A stretch of DNA of 64,000 nucleotides from Bin87 sp034423575 (GTDB lineage: Bacteria > Chloroflexota > Dehalococcoidia > Lucifugimonadales > UBA3495). Every line of letters begins with the position of its first letter. The first letter of the stretch is position 1. The translations under genes were made by a program, and so were the position numbers. The notes below the pieces were generated by a model, which saw only the letters and a list, made by a program, of their open reading frames with translations, was not told where the DNA came from and searched no databases. The DNA is taken from contig DAOUIF010000022.1 of the NCBI GenBank assembly GCA_034423575.1, positions 24,893 to 88,892 of the forward strand, in the 5' to 3' direction. Below are positions 1 through 8,699 of this stretch, in pieces.

Positions 1-15
1 GCCAGCGGGGAGCGA

Positions 16-1074
16 TTGGCCCAAAACCTCGTTCAACTCAAAGCGGCGGGAGGTGGACCAACATGGCTCGCCACCGCCGCGCCGCCGGCGTACAACAGGA
101 GGACGCGTATCGGACTGCACCTCTACCTTGCCCGTCGATTGCTCTCGCTGTTGCCCGTATGGATCGCCATCACATTCCTGGCGTTCGGCCTGGGCGCCAT
201 CGCCCCGGGCGACCCGGCAGAAGCGATCTACTACCACACCTTTGGAGTGCCTCCCACCGACCAGGCGGCGCTTGACGAACTGCGCGAAGAACTGGGATTG
301 AACGACCCGTTCTTCGTACGCTACGGGCTCTGGACCTACCGCGCAGTCCAGGGCGATTTGGGCATTTCGTACCGTACTGGCGACCCGGTATGGAACCAAA
401 TGGTGTCACGGCTGTGGGCCACCCTCAAACTCGCGCTGGGCGGCGTGATGGTCGCCTTGGTGATCGCGTTTCCCCTGGGCATCCTGGCAGCGGTCCGGCA
501 GGACTCGTCGCTGGACCTGGCGGCTCGGCTCTTCAGCCTGATCGGCGCCGCCATGCCCTCCTACTGGCTGGCCTACCTGTTGATCCTGGTCTTTGCGGTG
601 CATCTGCATTGGCTACCGGTCGCCGGCTCGGATTCTTGGCAGCACCTGATCCTTCCCTGCACCACCCTTGGGTTGAGCGGCGCAGCGCTGCTCAGCCGTC
701 TGCTGCGGTCGTCCATGCTGGAAGCCATGGGCAATGAGTATATGCGCGTGGCGCGGGCCAAGGGCTTGCCGGAGCGCCGGGTCATACTGGTGCATGCACT
801 GCGCAATGCCCTGATCCCGGTGGTCACCGTCATGGGGACCATGCTCGGATTCCTGCTATCCGGCGCCATCGTCATCGAGACGGTGTTCGCATGGCCCGGC
901 CTGGGGCGAATGATGATCGACGCAATATCCTTCCGGGACTACCCGGTTATCCAGGGCTTCGTGATTTTCGCCGGCACGGTTTTCGTCCTGGTCAACCTGG
1001 CGGTCGACGTCTCATACACATGGATCGATCCCAGGATCCGGTTGGCCGGCGGGCCTGACGCAGGTCGGGCTTGA
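16..1074 (+). CDS. ABC transporter permease, DppB/OppB type (peptide/nickel importer family)
   Basis: Inner-membrane permease of a peptide/nickel-class ABC importer. The N-terminal membrane segment (about residues 42-62) is followed by the large external loop typical of DppB, then four or five more hydrophobic helices. The cytoplasmic EAA coupling loop lies near residues 235-270 (EYMRVARAKGLPERRV, then HALRNALIPV). The second permease follows 49 bases downstream, so the two should form the heterodimeric channel; solute-binding and ATPase genes are not in the window. The start is uncertain. The frame is open to the window edge, TTG at 16 has no clear ribosome site, and an AGGAGG at 97-102 sits ahead of in-frame ATC (109) and CTG (115), close to where family members usually begin. 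Substrate unknown. Confidence 0.9.
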   Translation: MAQNLVQLKAAGGGPTWLATAAPPAYNRRTRIGLHLYLARRLLSLLPVWIAITFLAFGLGAIAPGDPAEAIYYHTFGVPPTDQAALDELREELGLNDPFFVRYGLWTYRAVQGDLGISYRTGDPVWNQMVSRLWATLKLALGGVMVALVIAFPLGILAAVRQDSSLDLAARLFSLIGAAMPSYWLAYLLILVFAVHLHWLPVAGSDSWQHLILPCTTLGLSGAALLSRLLRSSMLEAMGNEYMRVARAKGLPERRVILVHALRNALIPVVTVMGTMLGFLLSGAIVIETVFAWPGLGRMMIDAISFRDYPVIQGFVIFAGTVFVLVNLAVDVSYTWIDPRIRLAGGPDAGRA

Positions 1075-1123
1075 TGGGGATCTCTGACAAAGTGTCGAAC
1101 GCCGGCAGCCGCCCGAGATAGCC

Positions 1124-1966
1124 ATGACGGTGCTGGACATGCGGTTCCTCCGCCTGCTGAGACGAAACCGCGCTGCCATGATCGGTCTCTTGATTGTTGC
1201 TGTTATGGTGTCGACCGGCGTGCTGGGGCCGCTTTTGGCACCGTACGACCCGGATACGCAGTTCAGAGGAAGTCGTCTGGAATCCCCCAATCGAGAGTTT
1301 ATCCTGGGCACGGACAATCTGGGCCGGGACCTCTTGAGCCGACTGCTCCATGGCGCGAGGCTGTCCATTGGGATGGCCGCATTGGCTACCGTCTTCATTG
1401 TTGCCATCGCTGTGGTGATCGGCGCGGTTGCGGGGTACGTCGGCGGCCTTCCGGACGACCTCGCCATGCGCGTGGTCGATGTGATACTCGCCTTCCCTGG
1501 GATCATATTGGCGCTGGCAATCGTCGGCGTTCTCGGACCCGGGTTGGGAAACGTCATGATGAGCCTGGTTCTCGTCGCATGGGCCGGCTACGCCCGTCTG
1601 GTGAGGGGGCTGGTACTGGAGACGCGCGAGCGGCCCTTCGTGGAGGCCGCGGCCGCTATCGGTTGCAGTCAGACCAGGATCATGCTGCGCCATATCGTCC
1701 CGAATATGATCTCACCGGTGATCGTTCTGGGGTCGCTGGAGATGGGAACGCTCATCCTGGCTCTGGCCGGATTGAACTTTCTCGGCCTGGGCGTTCAGCC
1801 TCCGACGCCGGAATGGGGATCCATGCTCAACCAAGGACGATTGTTTTTCCAGAGCGAGCCCCAGCTCATGATCTATCCGGGCGTGCTGATCAGTCTGACG
1901 GTCCTGGGATTCAACCTTTTGGGTGATGGCCTCAGAGATCTGATTGACCCAAGATATTCAAACTGA
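1124..1966 (+). CDS. ABC transporter permease, DppC/OppC type
   Basis: Partner permease of the preceding gene, 280 residues, normal for DppC. An N-terminal OppC-N type segment (RRNRAAMIGLLIV) is followed by the short external region with the family signature GTDNLGRDLLSR near residues 63-74, then the transport domain with the EAA loop (VEAAAAIGCSQTRIMLRHI) at about residues 170-190. The protein ends with the usual GDGLRDLIDPR tail. It is the last gene of the importer operon visible here, and about 300 bases separate it from ftsY. Confidence 0.92.
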   Translation: MTVLDMRFLRLLRRNRAAMIGLLIVAVMVSTGVLGPLLAPYDPDTQFRGSRLESPNREFILGTDNLGRDLLSRLLHGARLSIGMAALATVFIVAIAVVIGAVAGYVGGLPDDLAMRVVDVILAFPGIILALAIVGVLGPGLGNVMMSLVLVAWAGYARLVRGLVLETRERPFVEAAAAIGCSQTRIMLRHIVPNMISPVIVLGSLEMGTLILALAGLNFLGLGVQPPTPEWGSMLNQGRLFFQSEPQLMIYPGVLISLTVLGFNLLGDGLRDLIDPRYSN

Positions 1967-2267
1967 GGGCCCATCCACCATGGTCTGTTCACACGAGCGG
2001 AAGCTTGCAGTTCCAGCCGCCCCGGGACTTGCCAATGGCTTGCAGTCCCTTTTTCGGGATGCCCCAGTACCGTCCGGATGCACGTAGAAGAACACGCAGG
2101 GACCGCCGTTCACGGCAAGCACATTCGTGCTTCACGTCCGCCAACGAACTGAGATATACACAAGCAAGGCCGCTGATGAGAGTGGCAACCGCCGCAACAT
2201 GACTCTGAGCTATTCTCGGCGGGCCGCGGTTGCGCGGGGGCGGTGGCGCTGCTAATCTTGCGCCGCT
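1967..2267. other. Intergenic stretch, no gene recognised
   Basis: About 300 bases between the importer operon and ftsY. A 65-codon open frame at 2005-2202 has no ribosome site and no recognisable protein features, so it is not called. No clear terminator with a T-run was seen. Confidence 0.5.
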
Positions 2268-3227
2268 ATGTTTTCGATCTTCAAGCGGAACCGGGATGCG
2301 GTCAACCGCCAGCAGACGGACGCCGGTGTAAAGCGGAGCCGGGACAGCTGGTTCGGGCGCATCCGGAACCTGTTCGCGTCCCGAGAGCTGGACGATTCGG
2401 TGTGGGATGAGATCGAGGAGATCCTGATCTCGGCGGACGTTGGGGTCGACACCACCCTGGCAGTGCTGGACGAGCTGCGGGCCAAAGTCCGATCTGGGCG
2501 CGTTGCGGATGGCGAAGGGGCGTTCACCAGGCTCAAGGAGCTGATCGCGGCGGAACTGGCGGCGTCGGACGACCCGGACGCGTGGCTGGACGACGACAGC
2601 GTCGCGTCTCCCTACGTGATACTGGTCTGCGGCGTGAACGGGGTGGGCAAGACCACCAGCATCGCCAAGCTGGCGCACCACTTCACCGGCGCCGGCAAGA
2701 AGGTCATCCTGGGGGCCGCCGATACCTTCCGCGCCGCCGCTGAGGAGCAGCTGGAAATCCTGGGCGAGCGGGCGGGCGTGGACGTGATCAGCCACCAGCA
2801 CGGGGCGGATCCCGGCGCGGTGGCCTACGACGCCTGGCAGGCGGCCCGGGCGCGCGGCGCGGACATCCTCATCGTGGACACGGCGGGACGGCTGCACACC
2901 CGCCAGAACTTGATGGACGAGCTGCGGAAGGTCCGGCGAGTGATTAACGGGCTGGATGAGGCGGCGCCGCACCAGGTGCTGCTCACGCTGGACGCCACCA
3001 CCGGCCACAACGGGCTGACACAAGCCCAGGCGTTCACCGAGGCCGTGGGCTGCACGGGAATTTTCCTGGCCAAGCTGGATGGCACCGCGCGGGGCGGGAT
3101 CGTGCTGTCGGTGCGGCGGGAGCTGGGAGTGCCGATCCTGTTCATCGGCACCGGCGAGGGGCTGGACGACATCGCCCCCTTCGATTCCCACGAGTTCGTG
3201 GAAGCCATGCTGTCGCCGGCCGCCTGA
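2268..3227 (+). CDS. ftsY: Signal recognition particle receptor FtsY
   Basis: SRP-family GTPase that docks the SRP-ribosome complex at the membrane for co-translational insertion. A short basic N-terminus (FKRNRD, WFGRIRNLF) is followed by the helical N domain (about 40-110) and the NG GTPase domain: G1 loop GVNGVGKTTS at 122-131, DTFRAAAEEQL from 152, DTAGR at 204-208 and the base-specificity motif as AKLDGTARGG from 268. At 319 residues it is a short FtsY lacking the long acidic A domain of enterobacteria, as in many other phyla. The DUF2298 gene starts 21 bases downstream on the same strand. Confidence 0.97.
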   Translation: MFSIFKRNRDAVNRQQTDAGVKRSRDSWFGRIRNLFASRELDDSVWDEIEEILISADVGVDTTLAVLDELRAKVRSGRVADGEGAFTRLKELIAAELAASDDPDAWLDDDSVASPYVILVCGVNGVGKTTSIAKLAHHFTGAGKKVILGAADTFRAAAEEQLEILGERAGVDVISHQHGADPGAVAYDAWQAARARGADILIVDTAGRLHTRQNLMDELRKVRRVINGLDEAAPHQVLLTLDATTGHNGLTQAQAFTEAVGCTGIFLAKLDGTARGGIVLSVRRELGVPILFIGTGEGLDDIAPFDSHEFVEAMLSPAA

Positions 3228-3248
3228 CGGCCGGGCTACTCCATAACC

Positions 3249-5699
3249 GTGCAGGACATTCTCGCCTGGCTCATCGTCCTGTGGGCCCTGTCGCTGGTCG
3301 GGTTTCCAATCGCATCGACGGTGTGCGGATTGGGGCGGTTGGCCGACCGCGGGTGGGCGGTCTCTCGGGTTCTCGCACTGCTGGCGCTGGCGTGGGTGAC
3401 GTGGATCGGCGGCACGCTGGGCATCATTCCCAATTCGGCAGCCGGTATCGCCGCCGTGCTGGTGATCATGGGTTTGGCAGCGGCGTGGCTGGCCTACCGG
3501 CAACGGGCCGAGCTGGCGGACTTCTTTCGCCGGCGATGGGCGGTGGTGGGGATCACCGAGCTGACGTTCCTGGCTATTTTCGCCTTCTGGGCGCTGGTGA
3601 TCAGCGAGGTCCCGGCGATCAACCACACGGAAAAGCCGATGGACTTCGGCATCCTGAACGCCGTAGCCAACGCCGACCGTTTCCCGCCGGAGGACCAGTG
3701 GCTGTCGGGGCACAGCATCGCCTACTACTACGGTGGGCACTACGTGGCGGCAATGTTGTCGACCCTTACCGGCGTGGCGACGGACAAGGCGTACAATCTG
3801 GCCGTGGCCACCATCCCGGCCCTGCTGGCCGCCGGAATATTGGGGATTGTGTACAACGTGCTGCGCCTGGCCGGGGCGCGGGCGTTCCCGGCGCTGGGCG
3901 CCGGACTGCTCACGGCGGTTGGAGTGACGATGCTGGGCAACCTGTCCGGCGTGCTGGAGCTGGCCTACGTTCGAGGCGTGGGCGGGGACTGGTTCTGGGA
4001 GTGGGTGGCGGTCAAGGGTCTGGAGCCTCCGGCCGGCGGCGATGGCTGGCTGCCCGACGGGTTCTGGTGGTGGTGGCGGGGAACCCGGGTGATCGACACG
4101 CTGACGGAAACGGGAACGTCGCTGGACTACACCATCACCGAGGTTCCGTTTTTCAGCTTCCTGCTGGGAGACCTGCACGCCCACGTGTCCGCGCTGCCCT
4201 TCGTGACGCTGGCGCTCACGCTGACGCTGGCGCTGGTGGTGTCGCCCATCGCTCCCGGGCTGCGCTGGCTGCGTCGGCGGCCGGGCGAGGCGGTGGCGCT
4301 GGCCCTGACCCTGGGATCACTGGCGTTCATCAACGCGTGGGACTTTCCGCTGTACGTGGCGATGGCGGCGATGGCGGCAGCGGCCTGCTGGTCAGCGTGG
4401 CGCATCAACCGGTCAGAGCAGGAGATCGACAGCGACGGAGCGGCATCCACCGCCACGCTGGCCCGAGCGACGGGCCGCGCAGCCCTGTTGGCTGTCGGAC
4501 TGGTGGCAGCAGGGGTGGTCCTGTTCCTGCCGTTTTACCAATCCTTCGACAGCCAGGCCGGAGGGATTCTGCCCGTCACCGGGCCGGCCACGCGACCGTT
4601 CCTGTTCCTGGTGGTGATGGGCGTCCCCACGTTTCTGGCCGGAGCCCTGGTGGGCAGGTCGCTGCTGGCGCTGGGATCGCCAACCACGGGCAAGCGGTTG
4701 CTGGTGATGTCGGTGGCGGCATTCAGCGCGGCGCCGTTCTTCATCTGGCTGCTCGCGGTGGCGTTGCTGGTTTCCGTCCGGCCGGAGGAGACCATGCTGG
4801 CGGACGGGTTGGTCTGGCATCGGTTGGTGCTGGCGGTCCCGCTGCTGGGCATGGGCGGGCTGGCCGCTTACTGTGCGCTGGTGCTGGCGGCCAACCGGCG
4901 GCCGATGCAGTGGCTGGTGTTCGCACTGATCCTGGCGGCGGCCGGGTTCTACCTGCTGGCCGGAGCCGAGCTGTTCCGCATCGTGGACCTTTTCGGCAAC
5001 CGAATGAATACCGTGTTCAAGGTCTACTACCAGGCCTGGATCCTGCTTGGGATTGCCGGCGGAGTGGGCATCTATTACATTGTCGCCGGGCCGTACCGCT
5101 TGCGTCCATCGGACTATCGACTAGGGTTGTTCAGGGCGCTGGGAATCGCGTGGGCCGGGCTAGCGGCGGGGCTGATCCTGGCTTCGGCCTACTATCCGGT
5201 GGCCGCCGTGCTGGAGCGAACGCAGTGGTTCCGCGACGGCGGCGGGTTTGGAGACAACACCCTGGCCGGACTGGACTTTCTGCGACGCGGCGACCCAGGG
5301 GAATACGACGTGATCGTGTGGCTCAACAACGAGGCGGAGCCGGGTCGAATCGTTGAGGCGGTGGGGGATGGTTACAGCAACTACGGACGCATCTCGGGGG
5401 CCACCGGCCGAGCCACGGTTCTCGGTTGGGAAGGTCACCAAAAGCAATGGCGGGGCGACGACCGCGCCTTCGCCGGCCGCAGCCACGACGTGGAGACGAT
5501 TTACCAAGGGGCGGACGGGGCCGAAACCCGGCGTCTGCTGGAACTCTACGGCGTCCGCTGGCTGATGGTTGGCCCGCGAGAGCGGGAGGCCTACGGAGAC
5601 GAGGTGGACGAACGAATGGAAGAATGGGTCGATGAGGGTTGGCTGACACCGGCCTTCTCGTCCGATGATGTGGCAATCTATGAAGTGATCGGCAAGTGA
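3249..5699 (+). CDS. DUF2298 ('YYY') multi-pass membrane protein
   Basis: An 816-residue integral membrane protein starting at GTG, with at least a dozen hydrophobic segments. It carries the hallmarks of the DUF2298 / Chlor_Arch_YYY family: EKPMDFGILNAV near residue 128, HSIAYYYGGHYV near 155-166 holding the name-giving YYY, GDLHAHVSALP near 310 and NRMNTVFKVYYQAW near 580. A soluble C-terminal part (about 670-816) is likely extracellular. The overall look resembles GT-C glycosyltransferases, but no biochemical role is established. The family occurs mainly in Chloroflexi and Archaea, which makes it the best lineage marker here. It sits directly behind ftsY. Confidence 0.9.
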   Translation: MQDILAWLIVLWALSLVGFPIASTVCGLGRLADRGWAVSRVLALLALAWVTWIGGTLGIIPNSAAGIAAVLVIMGLAAAWLAYRQRAELADFFRRRWAVVGITELTFLAIFAFWALVISEVPAINHTEKPMDFGILNAVANADRFPPEDQWLSGHSIAYYYGGHYVAAMLSTLTGVATDKAYNLAVATIPALLAAGILGIVYNVLRLAGARAFPALGAGLLTAVGVTMLGNLSGVLELAYVRGVGGDWFWEWVAVKGLEPPAGGDGWLPDGFWWWWRGTRVIDTLTETGTSLDYTITEVPFFSFLLGDLHAHVSALPFVTLALTLTLALVVSPIAPGLRWLRRRPGEAVALALTLGSLAFINAWDFPLYVAMAAMAAAACWSAWRINRSEQEIDSDGAASTATLARATGRAALLAVGLVAAGVVLFLPFYQSFDSQAGGILPVTGPATRPFLFLVVMGVPTFLAGALVGRSLLALGSPTTGKRLLVMSVAAFSAAPFFIWLLAVALLVSVRPEETMLADGLVWHRLVLAVPLLGMGGLAAYCALVLAANRRPMQWLVFALILAAAGFYLLAGAELFRIVDLFGNRMNTVFKVYYQAWILLGIAGGVGIYYIVAGPYRLRPSDYRLGLFRALGIAWAGLAAGLILASAYYPVAAVLERTQWFRDGGGFGDNTLAGLDFLRRGDPGEYDVIVWLNNEAEPGRIVEAVGDGYSNYGRISGATGRATVLGWEGHQKQWRGDDRAFAGRSHDVETIYQGADGAETRRLLELYGVRWLMVGPREREAYGDEVDERMEEWVDEGWLTPAFSSDDVAIYEVIGK

Positions 5700-5721
5700 A
5701 ACCGCAACATTGGAGGCAACC

Positions 5722-6156
5722 ATGGAATTCAGCGACGTACGCAGCTTTTTCAGCAGCAACCACCGGGGAGTGATCAACACCTTCCGCCGAGACGGTTCGG
5801 CGCAGACCAGCATCGTGGTGTCCGGGGCGTCGCCCTTCGAAGGCGATGACGGACCGGTCTTCGTCATCGTGCGGGGCACCTCCGCCAAGGCTCGCAACCT
5901 GTGGCGGGACAACCGGTGCAACGTGATGGCCGTGGCCGACGACTGGCGGCAGTTCGCCGTGGTGGAAGGGACCGTCACCCTGCACGCCTACCAGAACACT
6001 GACGCCGAGGAGATGCGGCAGATGCTGCGGACGGCTTTCCGGGCGTGCGGCGACCACGAGCACCCGGACTGGGAGGAATACGACCGGGCGATGGTGCAGC
6101 AGGACGCGGTGATCGTGAGGGTGCAGCCGGAGCGGGTGTACGGGTTGATACGGTAG
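5722..6156 (+). CDS. PPOX-class (pyridoxamine 5'-phosphate oxidase-like) flavin/F420-binding protein
   Basis: A 144-residue split-barrel protein. The N-terminal strand pattern (NHRGVINTFRRDG, then AQTSIVVSG), the central TSAKARNLWRDNRCNV and the C-terminal VIVRVQPERVYGL tail fit the small PPOX/F420-dependent oxidoreductase family, which uses FMN or F420 to reduce diverse substrates. The ATG at 5722 was chosen over an upstream in-frame TTG because GGAGG lies at 5712-5716. The gene is monocistronic or the end of the ftsY-DUF2298 run. Cofactor choice (FMN or F420) cannot be decided by eye. Confidence 0.8.
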   Translation: MEFSDVRSFFSSNHRGVINTFRRDGSAQTSIVVSGASPFEGDDGPVFVIVRGTSAKARNLWRDNRCNVMAVADDWRQFAVVEGTVTLHAYQNTDAEEMRQMLRTAFRACGDHEHPDWEEYDRAMVQQDAVIVRVQPERVYGLIR

Positions 6157-6213
6157 CGCGACCGCGACAGATCAGGATAGCGGCTACCACATCGCCTCGC
6201 CCGCAGCCAGTTT

Positions 6214-6303
6214 GTCATCGCGAGGAGCGAAGCGACGTGGCGATCCCGTTACCCGAGCGGCACCTTTTCACCGACGAGATTGCCACGCTTCGCTCGCAAT
6301 GAC
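6214..6303. repeat. Dispersed palindromic repeat family A, copy 1
   Basis: Imperfect inverted repeat of about 90 bases. The left arm GTCATCGCGAGGAGCGAAGC and the right arm ending GCTTCGCTCGCAATGAC are complementary, and an inner GGCGATCCCGTT pairs with the CGAGATTGCC side. Same family as 12985, 31183, 36516, 38191, 45699, 48408 and 58034. No coding capacity. Confidence 0.9.
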
Positions 6304-6327
6304 AGTCGAGGCAGAATCGTTTGTTGG

Positions 6328-7665
6328 CTACGGCTTGGTGCCCACGGCGCAGTGGAAGGGGGTGGAGATGAAGAAGGTGCCGTCGGACTGGGCCTGCTCG
6401 GCTGCCGCCCGCCACTCTGAAGCCTCCTCGGCATTCAGGGTGGGCAGGATGCCGCCCTGCATGAATTGCAGCCGGTCCGGCTCCGCAAACGTGCTGATGA
6501 AGGGGAACATGCGGGTGTTCTGCAACCCCAGCCGGGCGAAGCGCTGGTAGAGCGACGAGTCGTCGCAGCCCTGGGGATGCCCGGGGTCGTCGACCCACGG
6601 CGGCGACTCGATCCTCGTCTTGAGGTCCAGGCGCAGGGGCAGATTCACCCAGCGGTTCATGTCGTGGGCGTGGCCGAGCACCGCAATGCGGCCGCCGGGT
6701 TTAACGACGCGCACCAATTCCGGCAGCATCAGGTCGGCGTTCACCCGCTGGATCACCGTGCTGGAGAAGACGACGTCGAAACTGTTGTCGTCGAAGGGCA
6801 AAGCCTCGGCGCTGCCCTCGTGGAAGTTCACTACGTCTTCCATGCCCTCGCGCCTGGCGATGTCCGCCGCTTCTCGCAGGAAGTAGGTGTTCACGTCCAC
6901 CCCGTCCACCGGGTTCTGGCGGTCGGTGCGACGGGCCACCCAACGGCAGAGCACGCCGGTTCCGCAGCCGGCCTCCAGGACCCGTTCGCCGGGCTGGATC
7001 TGCGCGGCGTCGATCAGGCTGCCCACTGCAGACAGGTACCCAGGGGTGCGGCCCCGGCCCTCCAGGCTGCCCACCATGCCCAGGATTGGCCCGGTCAGGG
7101 TGATGATGCAGTATCGGTCGGTGAACGCCGCGACGACCGGGTCCCATTGGGACGGGGCCGCGCCCAGGGGCAGCAGGACCAGCGGCGGCCCGGATCCCTG
7201 GACCCTGAAGTAGATGTCGTCGACCTCGCCTTCCTGAACCGAAGGGGATGCGTTGGGCAGGCCATTGGCGGCGTCCACGCCGGTCAGAAAGTCACGCATG
7301 GCTGCGGTCATGCTCTCGCCCTGCTCGACGCCGATGTCGGCGTAGTTGTTGGGGTAGCCGTAATCCGCCAGGGTGACCTTTGCCGCCGACGGGAGGCCGG
7401 CCAGGTTGCGGTCGATGGTATCCGTGGCACCGCCGCGGTCCGCGTTGAATACCAGCAGTCGCTCGGCCAGGGGAGCCAACGCCTGGGAATCGAACCCCAG
7501 CGGACAGACCAGCGTCATCGAAGCAAGAGCGTCGGGATGATTGACCGTCAGTCCTCGCCAGTCGCCCAGGTTTCGGGACGCGAAGTGGGCCCGCTCGATG
7601 CCCAGTTGCCGCAATACGCCAAGGATCCTCTCGTCAACTGGAGCTTCAACCTGTGTCGTCATCAT
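6328..7665 (-). CDS. Class I SAM methyltransferase with N-terminal alpha/beta-hydrolase-like segments
   Basis: A 445-residue protein. The C-terminal half (about 215-445) is a class I methyltransferase with motif I VLEAGCGTGVL at 229-239, then VDGVDVN, and ALPFDDNSFDVVFSS as motif IV/post-I. Residues 10-70 look like the middle of an alpha/beta hydrolase (HFASRNLGDWRGL, then NHPDALASMTLVCP) but lack a Gly-X-Ser-X-Gly elbow. Residues 150-195 look like a hydrolase N-terminal core (VQGSGPPLVLLPLG, then ITLTGP). The hydrolase parts are thus out of order and non-catalytic. The start at 7665 or 7662 is preferred because a GGGGG stretch precedes the double ATG; an upstream ATG lies at 7695. Substrate unknown. 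Confidence 0.75.
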   Translation of the reverse strand: MMTTQVEAPVDERILGVLRQLGIERAHFASRNLGDWRGLTVNHPDALASMTLVCPLGFDSQALAPLAERLLVFNADRGGATDTIDRNLAGLPSAAKVTLADYGYPNNYADIGVEQGESMTAAMRDFLTGVDAANGLPNASPSVQEGEVDDIYFRVQGSGPPLVLLPLGAAPSQWDPVVAAFTDRYCIITLTGPILGMVGSLEGRGRTPGYLSAVGSLIDAAQIQPGERVLEAGCGTGVLCRWVARRTDRQNPVDGVDVNTYFLREAADIARREGMEDVVNFHEGSAEALPFDDNSFDVVFSSTVIQRVNADLMLPELVRVVKPGGRIAVLGHAHDMNRWVNLPLRLDLKTRIESPPWVDDPGHPQGCDDSSLYQRFARLGLQNTRMFPFISTFAEPDRLQFMQGGILPTLNAEEASEWRAAAEQAQSDGTFFISTPFHCAVGTKP

Positions 7666-7762
7666 ACCCCCAATTGTGGTGAGTTGATTGGCCATGCATC
7701 GAAAATCACGGCGCTAGCCGCAATGATACTGCTCCATACCAAGCCGTTTCGGGAATCGCGGG

Positions 7763-8569
7763 TTAAGGTGCGGCCTCTCTCATGACGCGTTCTACCAGCG
7801 CGGTGAGCGTCTCGACGGCTTGCGGTATATCGGAGGCGATGCGTACCCGGTCGAGGGCAGGATGCTCGTCGGCGTAAAGGGCAGCGCCTCCGAACTCGGT
7901 GAGGTACTGGTGCTCTTCGCCCGGAATGGGTTCCCCTTGAGGCCATTGCAAGTCACGGCGAATGCGGTCGACCAGGAGTCTCAGGTTATGGCCGTCCCGC
8001 CCACCGGTGGGGTAGTCGAACCCGTGGGAACCCAGGACAGCTTTGTAAACGTTTTCGAGGGCGGTCTGCCCAGCCCGTCCAACTCCTTTGTCCGACATTC
8101 GGTCCGCTAGGCCCGAGTCCAACCAGAGTTGGAGGTCTCCGGCAGCGTCGTTTGCGTCGCTGAGACGCTGCCGTACACCTTGAAAGTCAGTGTGCTCTTC
8201 AAATTCGCCCTGAGCGGGTCCCCGCTGTTCGTCGGGCATGACGACAAGCCCCTGTTTGGCGATGGAGTTGGCCAAGTGGTTTTTGAGGCGACTGTCCCTA
8301 TGGAAATCGGCCTCTGTCATGCACAGGATGTCAATGCCGGAGACCTGAGGCAGACGTTTCTTCTGGATTTGTCTCGCCCTGTCGCGCAGTTCTTCCAACC
8401 ACTGCACAGTGGGCGCCGGGTCCTTGATGATCAGGACGTCGATGTCAGAGGCTGGGCCATGATCACCCCGGGCCCTGGAGCCGAACAGAATTGTCTGGCT
8501 GGCCTCAGCCATTTCGTGTATCTGGCGAACGACGCTCAAGACCCGTCCGTCGGCAGTGGATGCAGGCAT
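7763..8569 (-). CDS. Fused nucleotidyltransferase (MNT) - HEPN protein
   Basis: A 268-residue two-domain protein. Residues 1-110 form a minimal nucleotidyltransferase: GSRARG at 30-35 followed by SDIDVLI with Asp42 and Asp44 as metal ligands, and a possible third acidic residue near GIDIL at 78-82. The C-terminal half (about 120-265) is all-helical and HEPN-like, with GQTALENVYKAVLGSHG at 167-183 and an Arg-X-X-His element (R191, H194) before NLRLLVDRI. MNT and HEPN are usually separate neighbouring genes, where MNT can neutralise the HEPN RNase by adding AMP; here they are one chain. It is encoded upstream of the methyltransferase on the same strand. Defence or toxin-antitoxin role is inferred. 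Confidence 0.78.
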   Translation of the reverse strand: MPASTADGRVLSVVRQIHEMAEASQTILFGSRARGDHGPASDIDVLIIKDPAPTVQWLEELRDRARQIQKKRLPQVSGIDILCMTEADFHRDSRLKNHLANSIAKQGLVVMPDEQRGPAQGEFEEHTDFQGVRQRLSDANDAAGDLQLWLDSGLADRMSDKGVGRAGQTALENVYKAVLGSHGFDYPTGGRDGHNLRLLVDRIRRDLQWPQGEPIPGEEHQYLTEFGGAALYADEHPALDRVRIASDIPQAVETLTALVERVMREAAP

Positions 8570-8699
8570 TTCGAAACTCAGTCACCGTATCGGCAATGAC
8601 AGTGTTGTGCCCTTTGATGCGGAAATTTTACCGTCGAAAGCCCAAGTCGGGAAATGGGATCCGTTTGGTTCGGGTTGAACAAATCTGCCAGGGCACTTT

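Noticed and set aside
1989..4184. A 731-codon minus-strand open frame
   Set aside because: Antisense of ftsY and the DUF2298 gene; low-complexity translation with no family features.
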